Shown: positions 33,208 to 42,826 of the stretch, piece by piece
How positions within the stretch are numbered: position 1 is the first letter of the stretch
Layout of the letters: every line of letters starts with the position of its first letter
Assembly (NCBI RefSeq): GCF_026625645.1
Contig: NZ_CP113056.1
Location: 2,455,001-2,519,000 of the forward strand
Source of the DNA: Ancylobacter sp. SL191
Lineage (GTDB): Bacteria > Pseudomonadota > Alphaproteobacteria > Rhizobiales > Xanthobacteraceae
Reading direction: 5' to 3'
Length of the DNA stretch: 64,000 nt
Made by a program: the position numbers and the translations under genes
Notes under the pieces: model-generated
Told to the model about the DNA's origin: nothing
Database searches by the model: none
What the model saw: the letters and a program-made list of their open reading frames with translations, nothing else

Positions 33208-34290
33208 ATGCTCATCACCAGAACGACACGTCATATTGCCGTTGCGGTGGCGCTGTGTGCGCTCGCTGCCCCCGTCGCCGCATCCGCGGCTGACAAGCCG
33301 AGCGCGGCTTTCCTGTATGTCGGTCCGCGTGCCGACAATGGCTGGACCTCGCGCCATGATGAGGCGCGTCTGTGTCTGGAAAAGGACGGCGTGCGCACCG
33401 CCTTCGTCGAGTCCGTTCCCGAGGGACCGGATGTTGCCCGCATCGAGCAGGAGTTCGTCGATCAGGGCTTCGACGTGGTGATCGCGACCGCCTTCGGCTA
33501 CCAGCCCTTCACCCAGCAGGTGGCCAAGGCCAATCCCGACAAGCACTTTTTTGGCATCCTGCCGACCATCGCGCCGGCCGACAACATCCGCAATTATTAC
33601 GGCAAGCTGTGGGACGGGCGCTATCTCACCGGCATCGTCGCCGGCAAGATGACCAAGACCAACAAGATCGGCTTTGTCGCCGCCCAGCCCATCCCCTCGG
33701 TGATCGCCGGTATCAACGCCTTCACCCTCGGCGTGAAATCGGTGAATCCGAAGGCCGAGGTGAACGTGGTGTGGACCCTGTCCTGGTTTGACCCGCCGGC
33801 CGAGAAGCAGGCGGCCGTCGCGCTGGTCGAGGCCGGCAATGACGTGATCGCCCAGCATCAGGACACCGGATCGGCGGCGCAGGGCGCGGCCGAGAAGGGG
33901 GCCTATGCCATCGGCTCGGAAGCCGACATGTCGAAGGTCGCCGGCCCCAAGGTGCTGACCGGCACGATGTGGGACTGGTGCGGCTACTACAAGAAGGCGC
34001 TCGCCAGCGTCGCGGACGGCAGCTTCAAGCCGGGCGACTATTATGGCGGGCTGGAGGACGGCATCGTCGCCCTCGCGCCCATGTCGCCGGACGTGCCGGC
34101 CGATGTCGTCGCTCTCGTCGAGGCCAAGAAGAAGGCGATCATCGACGGTTCGCTGGACTACTGGAAGGGTCCGCTCAAGGATAACACCGGCAAGGAGAAG
34201 GTTCCGGCCGGCGGGACGGTCACGCTGGGCGACCTGCAGGGTATCCAGTGGCTGGTCGAAGGCGTGAACGGGAAGCTGCCGACGAAATGA
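33208..34290 (+). CDS. BMP-family substrate-binding protein (nucleoside-type ABC importer)
   Basis: 360 residues from the ATG at 33208 (AGAGGAGG upstream; the preceding GTG is in frame but unnecessary). The signal peptide ends near ASA-AD. The mature protein shows KPSAAFLYVGPRADNGWTSR, FGYQPFTQQVAKANPDKHFF and DVIAQHQDTGSAAQGAAEKG, typical of the BMP family (BmpA, PnrA, NupA-type). Such proteins bind nucleosides, purines or related rings. It starts an operon with the ATPase and two permeases that follow. Ligand presumably a heterocycle; not proven. Confidence 0.88.
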   Translation: MLITRTTRHIAVAVALCALAAPVAASAADKPSAAFLYVGPRADNGWTSRHDEARLCLEKDGVRTAFVESVPEGPDVARIEQEFVDQGFDVVIATAFGYQPFTQQVAKANPDKHFFGILPTIAPADNIRNYYGKLWDGRYLTGIVAGKMTKTNKIGFVAAQPIPSVIAGINAFTLGVKSVNPKAEVNVVWTLSWFDPPAEKQAAVALVEAGNDVIAQHQDTGSAAQGAAEKGAYAIGSEADMSKVAGPKVLTGTMWDWCGYYKKALASVADGSFKPGDYYGGLEDGIVALAPMSPDVPADVVALVEAKKKAIIDGSLDYWKGPLKDNTGKEKVPAGGTVTLGDLQGIQWLVEGVNGKLPTK

Positions 34291-35839
34291 TCATGGCGTC
34301 ACGCCAGCAGGGCCTGCGGGACGGCGTTCCGCAGGCCGGTATAGACCCGGCGGGCGTGGAACCGCCGGCCGCCGCCTTTTTGCGGGTGCGTGGTGTCACC
34401 AAGCGCTTCGGCGCGCTTCTCGCCAATGACGACGTCTCCTTCGATGTCGCCGCCGGCGAGGTGGTGGCGCTGCTCGGCGAGAATGGCGCGGGCAAGTCCA
34501 CCGCCATGAGCGTGCTGTGCGGGCTCTACCGGCCCGATTCAGGCGCGGTGGAACTCGACGGCGTACCGCTGGAGCTCGGCTCCCCCCGCGCCGCCGCCCG
34601 CGCCGGCATCGGCATGGTCCACCAGCAGTTCAAGCTTGTGGAGGCGCTGACCGCTTTCGAGAACCTCTCGCTGGCGCTCGACACCGGCCGCTTCCTTCAG
34701 CCGCGCGAGGCCTCCGCCGAACTGACGGCGCTGATGGCCGAGCTCGGCTTCGATCTCGATCTGTCGCGCCCTGTGCACGACATGCCGCTCTCGTCCCGCC
34801 AGCAACTGGAAATCCTGCGTGTGCTGGCGGTCGGCGCGCGGCTGCTGATCCTCGACGAGCCGACATCGGTGCTCTCGCCGCTGGAGACCGAGCAACTCTT
34901 CGCCATCGTCCGGCGCATCGCCGCGTCCGGGCGTTCGGTCATCTTCATCTCGCACAAGATCGCCGAGATCCAGCGCGTCGCCGACCGGCTGGTGGTCATG
35001 CGCGGCGGGCGCGTGGTGTTCGATGGTGCCGGCGCCGGGCGCTCGGCCGACGAGATTGCCGGCCTGATCGTCGGCGCGCGTAGCCATCGCAACGAGGCCC
35101 GGCCGGTCGCGGCGACCGGGCCGGTGCGCCTCTCCCTGCGCGGGGTCGGCGTTCGCGGCGACAATGGCCGGCCGCTGGTCGAGGATGTCTCGTTCGACGT
35201 GGCGGCGGGGGAACTCGTGGCGCTGGTCGGCGTCGCCGGCAATGGCCAGATCGAACTGATGGACATGATCGGCGGGCTGCGCCGACCGGGCTCCGGCACG
35301 GTCGACGCTCCCCGTCTGGGACACCGGCGCGGCTTTGCCTTCATTCCCGCCCAGCATCTCGGCACGGCTCTCGCGCCGGGCCTGCCGCTCGAGGACAATG
35401 CGCTGCTCGGCCACCAGCGCCGCCCCCCTTCGGCTGGTGGATGACGCCGGCCCGGCGCCGCGAGGAGGCTGCAAACGTGCTCGCCGCCTTCGGTGTCGTG
35501 GCCGGGGGCGCGACCGCCACGCGCAGCCTGTCCGGCGGCAATCTGCAGCGCATCGTGCTCGGCCGCGAACTCAGGAACGACCCATCCTTGATCGTCGCGA
35601 GCTATCCCACGCGTGGGCTCGACATCGCCTCGGCCGCGCAGATCCGCAACGCGCTGATTGCGCGGGCGGCGGCCGGCGCGGCGGTGCTCATGGCCTGCGA
35701 GGAACTGGAGGAATCGCTGGAAATCGCCACCCGCATCCTCGTCATGAGCGGCGGGCGCCTCATCGCCGACCGCCCGGCGACCGAGCTCGACCTTGCCTCG
35801 CTCGGGCGGCTGATTACCGCGAGCGGAGAACCCGCATGA
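34287..35839 (+). pseudogene. Nucleoside-type ABC importer ATPase, interrupted by a frameshift
   Basis: Two overlapping frames together encode one double-ATPase protein. Frame 1 (34287-35444) holds domain 1 (Walker A GENGAGKST, LSSRQQLEILRVL, LLILDEPTSVLSP) and the start of domain 2 (GVAGNGQIELM). It stops at 35444. Frame 2 (from ATG 35441) continues domain 2 (LSGGNLQRIVLGREL, IVASYPTRGLD). Adding one C to the six-C run at 35423-35428 would restore a single 517-residue ORF reading QRRPPFGWWMTPARRREE across the junction. The cause could be a real null or phase-variable mutation, a sequencing error, programmed -1 slippage, or coupled restart at ATGA. Flanking permease genes are intact. Confidence 0.8.
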
Positions 35840-36930
35840 TCGGCCGGTTCCGCCTCATCGTCGAAGCTCGTCTCGACCGGCCGGGCCGGGTCGAGATCGC
35901 CCTGCGTCTCGCCGGTGGCACGCTGCTCGCCCTGGCGGCCGGCGCGATCATCATCGCCGCCTCCGGTGCCGACCCGCTCGTGGCGCTCACGGCCTTGTTG
36001 CGCGGCGGCTTCGGCACCAAGGCGGCGTTCTTCGGCACGCTGAACAAGGCGGTGCCGATCGGCCTGTGCGCGCTCGGCATCGCGCTCGCCGCCCGCGCCC
36101 GGCTGATCAATATTGGCGCTGAGGGGCAGTTCTTCTTCGGCGCCTTCGCCGCGACCGGGATCGGCCTGCACCTGCCGGCCGACACGCCCCATGTCCTCGC
36201 CGTCGGCCTCATACTCGCGGGCGGATTCGTCGCCGGGGCCATCTGGGCATCGCTGGCCGCCATACCCCGCGCGCTGCTCGGCATGAGCGAGGTGCTGTCC
36301 ACGCTCATGCTCAACTATATCTGCCTGCTCTGGATCGGCTATCTCGTGCGTGGCCCGTGGAGCGACCCGGCGACCTTCTCTTTCCCCTATTCGCCGCCCA
36401 TCCTCGCCGCTGGCCAGCTCAGGGCGCTGGACCGCGCCTGGTTCGGGCCGCTGCATGGCGGGTTCTTCCTCCTGCTGGCGGCGACATTGGCGCTGGTGCT
36501 GATCGATCGCGGCACGCGCTGGGGCTATGAGCTGCGCGTTTCCGGCGATGCCCCGCGGGCCGCGCTCTATGGCGGCATCCGCGCCGCCTTCATCATCGTC
36601 TCTGGCCTGTGCGCCGCCGGGGCGCTGGCGGGCATGGCCGGCGCGGTGGAAGTGGCGGCCTCGACCGGGCGGCTCCAGCTCGGCCTGTCGCCGGGCTATG
36701 GCTTCATGGGCATCATGGTGGCATGGCTCGCGGGCGGACGGCCCTTTGCCATCCTGCTGGTGTCGATCGCCTATGCCGGGCTGCTCAATGGCGGCTTCAG
36801 CCTGCAGGTCTCGCGCATTCCCGCCTCCATCAGCACCATATTGCAGGCGCTGATCCTGCTCTTCGCGCTGGGCGCGGCGACGCTCGCGGCCTATCGCATC
36901 CGCCTGGTACGCACGGTGAGGACGGCATGA
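35836..36930 (+). CDS. Nucleoside-type ABC importer permease 1
   Basis: 364 residues from the ATG overlapping the ATPase stop. About nine hydrophobic segments; LINIGAEGQFFFGAFAATGI and MSEVLSTLMLNYICLLWIGY are hallmarks of the BMP-system permease (YufP/NupB-like). WGYELRVSGDAPRAALYGGI is the cytoplasmic loop that contacts the ATPase. Together with the next gene it forms the membrane pore. Confidence 0.88.
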   Translation: MIGRFRLIVEARLDRPGRVEIALRLAGGTLLALAAGAIIIAASGADPLVALTALLRGGFGTKAAFFGTLNKAVPIGLCALGIALAARARLINIGAEGQFFFGAFAATGIGLHLPADTPHVLAVGLILAGGFVAGAIWASLAAIPRALLGMSEVLSTLMLNYICLLWIGYLVRGPWSDPATFSFPYSPPILAAGQLRALDRAWFGPLHGGFFLLLAATLALVLIDRGTRWGYELRVSGDAPRAALYGGIRAAFIIVSGLCAAGALAGMAGAVEVAASTGRLQLGLSPGYGFMGIMVAWLAGGRPFAILLVSIAYAGLLNGGFSLQVSRIPASISTILQALILLFALGAATLAAYRIRLVRTVRTA

Positions 36931-37853
36931 ACCTCGAACTGCTGCTGGCGGCGGCGCTGGTCTCGGCCACGCCCATCCTCTACGCCGCGCTCGGTGAGCT
37001 GCTGATCGAGCGCGCCGGCATTCTCAATCTCGGTATCGAAGGCATGATGCTGGTCGGGGCGGTGGCCGGCTTCGTGGTGACGCTCACCAGCGGCTCGGCC
37101 GTGCTCGGGCTCGCGGCGGCGGTCGGTGCCGGCATGCTGGCGGGGCTCGCCTTCGCGGTGAGCGTGGTGACGCTGCGCCTCGACCAGGTGGTCGCCGGCC
37201 TCGCCTTCACCGTGCTCGGCACCGGGCTTTCCGCCTTCATCGGCCAGGCCTATGTCGGCAAGGCGGCCGGCGCCCGGCTGCCGATGATCGACTGGGGGCC
37301 GCTGGCGGACATCCCGCTGCTCGGCACGCTGCTCTTCCGCCAGGATCCTCTGGTGCTGCTGGCGCTGCTGCTCGTCGTTCTGGTTCACCTGTTCATCGCC
37401 CGCACCCGACCGGGCCTGATCCTGCGCACACTTGGCGAAAGCCCGCAGACGCTCGACGCGCTCGGTCAGCCGGTGGCGGGGCTGCGCCTCATCTACACCA
37501 TGCTCGGTGGCGGGCTGATCGGGCTCGGCGGGGCCTATCTCTCGGTGGTCTACACGCCCTCCTGGGTGGAGAACATGACCGCCGGGCGGGGCTGGATCGC
37601 GCTCGCCCTCGTCATTTTCGCGCGCTGGCGGGCGAGCTGGATCGCGCTCGGCGCCGGACTGTTCGGGCTGATCGACGCCTATCGCTTCCGCGCCCAGGTG
37701 GGGGGCGAGGCGCTGATCGACCCGCATTTCCTCAACATGCTGCCCTATGCCGCCACCCTCGTGGTGCTGGCGCTGACCAGCCGGGCCAGCCTGCGCCGCC
37801 GTTTCGGCGCGCCGGCCGCGCTCGGCATGCCCTATGACCGCGAACGCCGCTGA
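36927..37853 (+). CDS. Nucleoside-type ABC importer permease 2
   Basis: 308 residues from the ATG that overlaps the permease 1 stop (ATGA). ERAGILNLGIEGMMLVGAVA is the signature of the second permease (YufQ/NupC-like), and LRLDQVVAGLAFTVLGTGLS follows. Nine to ten hydrophobic segments fit the family. The isochorismatase-fold gene starts nine bases downstream, so import and hydrolysis appear linked. Confidence 0.88.
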   Translation: MNLELLLAAALVSATPILYAALGELLIERAGILNLGIEGMMLVGAVAGFVVTLTSGSAVLGLAAAVGAGMLAGLAFAVSVVTLRLDQVVAGLAFTVLGTGLSAFIGQAYVGKAAGARLPMIDWGPLADIPLLGTLLFRQDPLVLLALLLVVLVHLFIARTRPGLILRTLGESPQTLDALGQPVAGLRLIYTMLGGGLIGLGGAYLSVVYTPSWVENMTAGRGWIALALVIFARWRASWIALGAGLFGLIDAYRFRAQVGGEALIDPHFLNMLPYAATLVVLALTSRASLRRRFGAPAALGMPYDRERR

Positions 37854-37861
37854 GGTTGACG

Positions 37862-38539
37862 ATGCGCGCCTATATCGACGGAACGCCCCGCACTTTGGGC
37901 CCCGACTTCCTTCCCTTCTTCGACCCGTCAAAGACGGCCGTCATCTCCATCGACCTGCATCGCGGGCATCTCGAGGATTCGCCGGATTGCCCGTGTCCCG
38001 CGCCCCGCGTGCGCGAGATCGTGCCGGTGGTCGACGCCTTCCATGCGCAGGCCCGCGCGCTCGGCGTGCCGGTGATCCATGTGCGGGCGGTGCTGCGCAA
38101 GGGCGGCGTGGATGATGTGAAGGGGCTGAAAGCTGCCTGGCGCCTCGTCTTCCCGCTGCATGTCGGCCCGATCCCGAACGCCGATGAACACGCCATTCAG
38201 GGCACCCGGTGGAACGAGTTCGTCACCCATGTCGCGCCGGATGATCTGATCGTCGAGACCAAGAAGCGGCTCTCCGCCTTCTATCCTACCGATCTCGATT
38301 TCCTGCTGCGCAATCTCGGCACCCGCTCCGTCGTCATCAATGGCTGCCTGACCGATTGCTGCGTGCTCAACGCCGCCTTCGACGCCTCCAATCTCGGCTA
38401 CAATGTCGTGGTGGCGCGCGACCTCGTGCGCGGCACCAACGCCGAGCTGGAGGACGCGGCGCTGCGCATCATGGCGATGCATGTCGGTATCGTCAGCGAC
38501 AGCCGCGACATCGCGCAAGCCTGGGGTGCGCCGGGCTAA
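37862..38539 (+). CDS. Isochorismatase-fold cysteine hydrolase (amidase-like)
   Basis: 225 residues from the ATG at 37862 (TGAGG just upstream). The catalytic triad of the cysteine hydrolase family is Asp31 (ISIDLHRGH), Lys134 (ETKKRLSAF) and Cys167 (TDCCVLNAAFDA). The family includes N-carbamoylsarcosine, maleamate, ureidoacrylate and biuret amidohydrolases as well as nicotinamidase. As the last gene of the Bmp-type transporter operon it probably hydrolyses an amide, ureide or similar ring-opened product of the transported compound. Confidence 0.85.
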   Translation: MRAYIDGTPRTLGPDFLPFFDPSKTAVISIDLHRGHLEDSPDCPCPAPRVREIVPVVDAFHAQARALGVPVIHVRAVLRKGGVDDVKGLKAAWRLVFPLHVGPIPNADEHAIQGTRWNEFVTHVAPDDLIVETKKRLSAFYPTDLDFLLRNLGTRSVVINGCLTDCCVLNAAFDASNLGYNVVVARDLVRGTNAELEDAALRIMAMHVGIVSDSRDIAQAWGAPG

Positions 38540-38580
38540 GCGAGCGGCGGCCAAGCGACGGCAGATATCGTTCATGCATG

Positions 38581-38603
38581 CTGCCGGCCGCAAGGGCCGG
38601 CAG
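38581..38603. terminator. Hairpin between convergent operons
   Basis: CTGCCGGCC and GGCCGGCAG form a perfect 9-bp stem with loop GCAAG, between the isochorismatase-fold gene (plus) and an aldehyde dehydrogenase gene (minus). It could end transcription from both sides, though no T-run is visible. Confidence 0.55.
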
Positions 38604-38618
38604 CGGGTTGTCCTCGCG

Positions 38619-40073
38619 TCAGAGGGCGGCCAGTTCGGTGACGAACTTGGTGCGCAGGAACGCATCCAATCCCTCAATACCGCTCTCGGAGCCGTAGCCC
38701 GACTCGTTCACGCCGCCGAACGGCGTCTCGGGCGTGGAAACGGCCATGTGGTTGACGCCGACCAAGCCGGCGTCGAGCGCCTCCTCGGTGCGCGCGGCGA
38801 GGGCGCCGGAGCGGGTGAAGACGAAGGAAGCGAGGCCATAGGGCAGGGCGTTCGCCCGTTCGATCACCTCGTCGAAGCTCGCGAAGGAGGTGAGCGGCGC
38901 GATGGGACCGAAGGGCTCGGTCGACATGATGGCGGCGTCCGCCGGGACGTCCGCGAGCACGGTGGGGGCGAAGAAATGCCCCTGATTGCCGATGCGCCGG
39001 CCGCCCAGCTTCAGCGCCGCCCCCTTGGACACGGCATCGTTCACCAGCTCCTCCATCGCCGCGAGGCGGCGGCGGGCGATCATCGGGCCCATCTGGGTGC
39101 TGGCGTCGAGACCATTACCGACCTTCAGCGCGGAGGCGAGCTCGACGAAACGCTCGACGAAGGGCTGGTAGACCGCCTCATGGATGAAGAACCGCGTCGG
39201 CGAGGTGCAGACCTGCCCGGCATTGCGGAACTTGAAGGCGACCAGCGTGCGCGTGGCCAGATCCAGATCGGCGTCGCCATGAACGATGACCGGCGCATGG
39301 CCGCCCAGCTCCATTGTGCAGCGCTTCAGCGTGTTGGCGGACAGCCGGGCGAGCTGCTTGCCGACAGCGGTCGATCCGGTGAGCGTCACCGCCTTCGGGA
39401 TGGGCGAAGCGAGCAGGACGTCGCTGACATGGGCCGGCTCACCGAACACGACGTTCAGCACGCCCGCCGGCAGGCCCGCCTCCTGGAAGCAGCGGGCGAT
39501 GGCCACCGCCGTGCCCGGGGTCTCTTCCGCCGGCTTGATGATGATCGAGCAGCCCGCGCCCAGCGCGCCGGCAATCTTGCGGATGACATTGGAAGAGGGG
39601 AAGTTCCACGCGGCGAAACCGACCACCGGCCCCACCGGCTCCTTGATGACCATCTGGCGGACATTCGGCATGCGGGCGGGCACGAGGCGGCCATAGGCGC
39701 GCTTGCCTTCCTCGGCGTACCACCGGGTGGCGTCGGCGGCGAACTGCACCTCCGGCACGGCCTCGGCGAGAGGCTTGCCGTTCTCCAGCGTCAGCAGCCG
39801 CCCGATGCGCTCCTTGCGCGCCTCGATGAGGTCGGCCGCCTTCAGCATCAGCGTGTAGCGGGCCTGAGCGGTCATCGCCTTCCACACCTTGAAGCCGCGC
39901 TGCGCGGCCTCCAGCGCGCGGGCGAGATCGGCATCCGACGCGTGCGGCACGGAGCCGAGCACGGCCCCGGTCGCCGGGTTCTCCAGCACCTCGCTCTTGC
40001 CGTCGGAGCCCTGGCACCATGCGCCGTCGATCAGCAGCTCGATGGTTTCGTCGTACGTGGAAAGGTCGGTCAT
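38619..40073 (-). CDS. NAD(P)-dependent aldehyde dehydrogenase, succinate/ketoglutarate semialdehyde type
   Basis: 484 residues. Catalytic Glu is in MELGGHAPVI and catalytic Cys in RNAGQVCTSPTRF; the nucleotide-binding segment is TLTGSTAVGKQLA. Overall similarity of motifs (FAAWNFPSSNVIRKIAGAL, SIIIKPAEETPGTA) fits the GabD-like semialdehyde dehydrogenases. In hydroxyproline breakdown the last step is oxidation of 2-oxoglutarate semialdehyde to 2-oxoglutarate, for which this or the aldehyde dehydrogenase at 42827 is the candidate. It is the last gene of the minus-strand array beginning at 50766. Confidence 0.85.
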   Translation of the reverse strand: MTDLSTYDETIELLIDGAWCQGSDGKSEVLENPATGAVLGSVPHASDADLARALEAAQRGFKVWKAMTAQARYTLMLKAADLIEARKERIGRLLTLENGKPLAEAVPEVQFAADATRWYAEEGKRAYGRLVPARMPNVRQMVIKEPVGPVVGFAAWNFPSSNVIRKIAGALGAGCSIIIKPAEETPGTAVAIARCFQEAGLPAGVLNVVFGEPAHVSDVLLASPIPKAVTLTGSTAVGKQLARLSANTLKRCTMELGGHAPVIVHGDADLDLATRTLVAFKFRNAGQVCTSPTRFFIHEAVYQPFVERFVELASALKVGNGLDASTQMGPMIARRRLAAMEELVNDAVSKGAALKLGGRRIGNQGHFFAPTVLADVPADAAIMSTEPFGPIAPLTSFASFDEVIERANALPYGLASFVFTRSGALAARTEEALDAGLVGVNHMAVSTPETPFGGVNESGYGSESGIEGLDAFLRTKFVTELAAL

Positions 40074-40117
40074 GATTGTCTCCAGGGCCCGAGAAGCAGG
40101 CGGGTCGATAATCGGTC

Positions 40118-41113
40118 TCAGCGGCAGAGGAAGCCGTCCGGCAGGGGGTCGCCTTGCGCGAGCACGAAGCGGTGCTCGCCGGTGATGTGCGCCAGCCCGA
40201 CGATATGCGGTTCGATGGCGTCGGTGCGCCCCGCGATCGCGCGTGCCGTGGCGGTGAAGTCGACGTCGAGGATATTGCGGGTCCGGATCGGCTGGTCGAG
40301 GCCGATCTCGCCGCGCGCCACCAACTGCGCTAGGCGCGCCGAGGAACCGGTGCCGCAGGGCGAGCGGTCGAACTTGTTGGATTCGAGCACGACCAGCTGA
40401 CGGCTGACCACGCCGGCCGCCTCGCTCTGCGCCTCGTAGAACAGGATGGAATCGATCGGCCGGGCGACGCCCGCCACCGCGCCGGCGGCGATCATCGCGT
40501 TCAACTCCGCCTTCAGCGCCGCGCCCGTCGCCAGGGCATGGGAGACGCCGGCGGGAGCAAGCTCCACACCGGCGGCGCGGGCCTCAACGAGGCCGTACCA
40601 GTTGCCGCCCCACACCACATCGGCGAGGACGCTCACTCCGCCGGCGGTGACGCCGACATCGCGGCAGGCGACATAAGCGGGGACGTTCTTGAAGGTGACA
40701 GCGGCAACAGCGCCGTCCCGGCGGTGGACATGGACGGTGATGACCCCGGCGGGCACCTCCAGCGTGAAGGAACTCGTCGGCTCCTGCGACGTGCCGATCA
40801 GGCCCATATGGTCGAGCGTGACGGCCAGACCGATGGTCGCGTGGCCGCACATCTCCAGATATTTGTAGCTGCCGAGGAAGAAGGCGCCGAAATCGGCGCG
40901 CGTGCTCTCGGTCATCACCACGCCCACCATTGCCGCATGGCCGCGCGGCTCATGCAGCAGGAAGGTGCGCAGGGCATCGAAGCGGGCGCGGAAATCCTCG
41001 GCGCGCGCCTCGACCGTGTCGCCGCGCAGCGGGGGCACGCCGCCGGTGACCACCCGCGTCGGATGGCCCGCCGTGTGGCTGTCGATGGTCGAGATCCAAC
41101 GCCTGATTGCCAT
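40118..41113 (-). CDS. Proline racemase-family enzyme, probable 4-hydroxyproline epimerase (copy 1)
   Basis: 331 residues. Both catalytic cysteines are present: Cys89 in MCGHATIG and Cys253 in DRSPCGTGSSARLA; the N-terminal IDSHTAGHPTRVV and LLHEPRGHAAM motifs are also typical. Two cysteines indicate racemase or epimerase activity rather than the trans-3-hydroxyproline dehydratase variant, which has Thr at the second site. Substrate proline versus 4-hydroxyproline cannot be decided from motifs, but the neighbouring deaminase-like and semialdehyde dehydrogenase genes favour hydroxyproline. A second copy lies at 44326. Confidence 0.85.
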   Translation of the reverse strand: MAIRRWISTIDSHTAGHPTRVVTGGVPPLRGDTVEARAEDFRARFDALRTFLLHEPRGHAAMVGVVMTESTRADFGAFFLGSYKYLEMCGHATIGLAVTLDHMGLIGTSQEPTSSFTLEVPAGVITVHVHRRDGAVAAVTFKNVPAYVACRDVGVTAGGVSVLADVVWGGNWYGLVEARAAGVELAPAGVSHALATGAALKAELNAMIAAGAVAGVARPIDSILFYEAQSEAAGVVSRQLVVLESNKFDRSPCGTGSSARLAQLVARGEIGLDQPIRTRNILDVDFTATARAIAGRTDAIEPHIVGLAHITGEHRFVLAQGDPLPDGFLCR

Positions 41114-41124
41114 GTCGTCTTCCC

Positions 41125-42822
41125 CTACCGGCCGGACTTGATGGCGTCGGCGATCTTCTCGCCGGCCATGATCGTCGTCAGCATGGTGTTGGCGCTGATT
41201 ACCGCGGGCATGATGGAGGCGTCGACCACGCGCAGCCCCTCGACGCCGATCACGCGCGCGGCACTGTCAACGACGGCGCGGCGGTCGTCGGCACGGCCGA
41301 TCCGGCAGGTGCCCGAGGCGTGCCAGCTGCCGCAGGCATTCTCGCGGATCCAGGCGCGCAGCTGTTCGCGGTCGCCCATCATCTCGCCCGCCTTCAGGCC
41401 GGGGGTGATGACGTTCTCGATCATCAGTTTGCGCGACAGCGGGCCGGTGGCCATGATGCCGGCGGCCATCAGCGTCATGAACCAGTTGGCGCGGCTGACC
41501 GCGCCGAGCTTGCGCACCCGCTCGGAGAAGGTGGCGGGGAAGATGTTCTCGATCACCCCATCCATCGCCGGATCATTCACGATGCCCCAGAGCCGGTGCA
41601 TCCCGTCCTCCAGCCGGCCGAGGTCGCGCTCGTCGGAAAGCTGGCGGAAATTGACGAAGGGCGCGGTCGCGGCATCGCGGCCGTTCAGCTTCACCTCGCC
41701 GGTCGAGTAGGGCCGGTTCACGCAGACGAGGATCGAGGCCAGCCGCCGGCCCAGCGGGTGCCAGGCCGCGCGGTTGGAAGGAAGCACGAACATGTCCCCC
41801 GGCGTCGTCTGCGGCAGGCCGGACGAGTAGCGGTAGCCGAGCTGGATATGCCGGCGCTGGCTCGCGGGCAGACGGGCGGATTTCGGCAGATAGGCGGCGA
41901 AGGCCACCATCGGGTGATCCTGCAGGTTCTGCCCGACGCCCGGCCGGTCGGCACGTACCGTGATGCCTTGTTCCTTCAGATGTGCCGCCGGGCCGATGCC
42001 GGCCCGCATGAGATGGGCCGGCGTCTGCAGCGCGCCGGTCGAAAGGATCACCTCGCGCGCCGTCAGCGTGGCAGAACCCTGAGGGCCGGCCGCCTTGAGC
42101 CCGGTGACACGCGCGCCGTCGAAGGTGAGTTCCGTCATCTCGGTTTCGGCGAGGATGGTCAGGTTGGGCCGGGCACGCACCTCGCGGGTGAGATAGGCGC
42201 GGGCGGTGGAGACCCGCTGACCATCGACATTGTTGATGGTCATCGGGAAATAGCCGTCGTCGAAGACGCCGTTATGGTCGCCGATGTTGCGGATGCCCTG
42301 CTTATCGAGGACGTCCGCGACGGTCCTGGCGAAGGGCGACCAGTCCTTCTGAGGGATCCGGCGCAGCGGCAGAGGCCCGTGGCTGCCATGGAGCTGGCTG
42401 TCGCCATAGTCGAGATCGGTCTCGAGCTTGCGGAAATAGGGCAGCACATCGTCCCAGCCCCAGCCCTCGGCGCCGTCCTCGCTCCAGTGGTCATAGTCCC
42501 AGGGCACGCCGCGAAAGGCGAACTGGCCGTTGATCGAGGTGCCCCCGCCCATCACCCGCGCCTGCTCATAGCGCCGACCTGCCGCGCCGGGCGCCGGATC
42601 GTTCAGGTGAACGGCGAGATTCTGCCAGTGATAGAGCCGGTTGAAATAGGCGACGATGGGGTAGGCATCGAGCGTGTCCGCCGGCTCGGCGCCGGGCGGG
42701 GTGTCGCGCCCGGCCTCGATCAGCGCGACCTTCAGGTTCGAGGATTCCGACAGCCGGCTCGCCAGCACGGCACCCGCCGCGCCGCCGCCGACGATGATGT
42801 AGTCATATGCGTGTTCGGACAT
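41125..42822 (-). CDS. GMC-family FAD oxidoreductase (choline dehydrogenase-like)
   Basis: 565 residues from the ATG at 42822. The N-terminal FAD motif is YDYIIVGGGAAGAVLASRLS; ARVMGGGTSINGQFAFRG and LSTGALQTPAHLMRAGIGPA are the two GMC signature regions; the catalytic His is in CGSWHASGTCRIG. GMC enzymes oxidise alcohols, including choline and sugars. It lies 12 bases upstream of epimerase copy 1 and 4 bases downstream of an aldehyde dehydrogenase, suggesting an alcohol to aldehyde to acid sequence within this operon. Its link to hydroxyproline is unclear, since the usual D-hydroxyproline dehydrogenase is an unrelated flavoprotein. Confidence 0.87.
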   Translation of the reverse strand: MSEHAYDYIIVGGGAAGAVLASRLSESSNLKVALIEAGRDTPPGAEPADTLDAYPIVAYFNRLYHWQNLAVHLNDPAPGAAGRRYEQARVMGGGTSINGQFAFRGVPWDYDHWSEDGAEGWGWDDVLPYFRKLETDLDYGDSQLHGSHGPLPLRRIPQKDWSPFARTVADVLDKQGIRNIGDHNGVFDDGYFPMTINNVDGQRVSTARAYLTREVRARPNLTILAETEMTELTFDGARVTGLKAAGPQGSATLTAREVILSTGALQTPAHLMRAGIGPAAHLKEQGITVRADRPGVGQNLQDHPMVAFAAYLPKSARLPASQRRHIQLGYRYSSGLPQTTPGDMFVLPSNRAAWHPLGRRLASILVCVNRPYSTGEVKLNGRDAATAPFVNFRQLSDERDLGRLEDGMHRLWGIVNDPAMDGVIENIFPATFSERVRKLGAVSRANWFMTLMAAGIMATGPLSRKLMIENVITPGLKAGEMMGDREQLRAWIRENACGSWHASGTCRIGRADDRRAVVDSAARVIGVEGLRVVDASIMPAVISANTMLTTIMAGEKIADAIKSGR

Positions 42823-42826
42823 GTTC

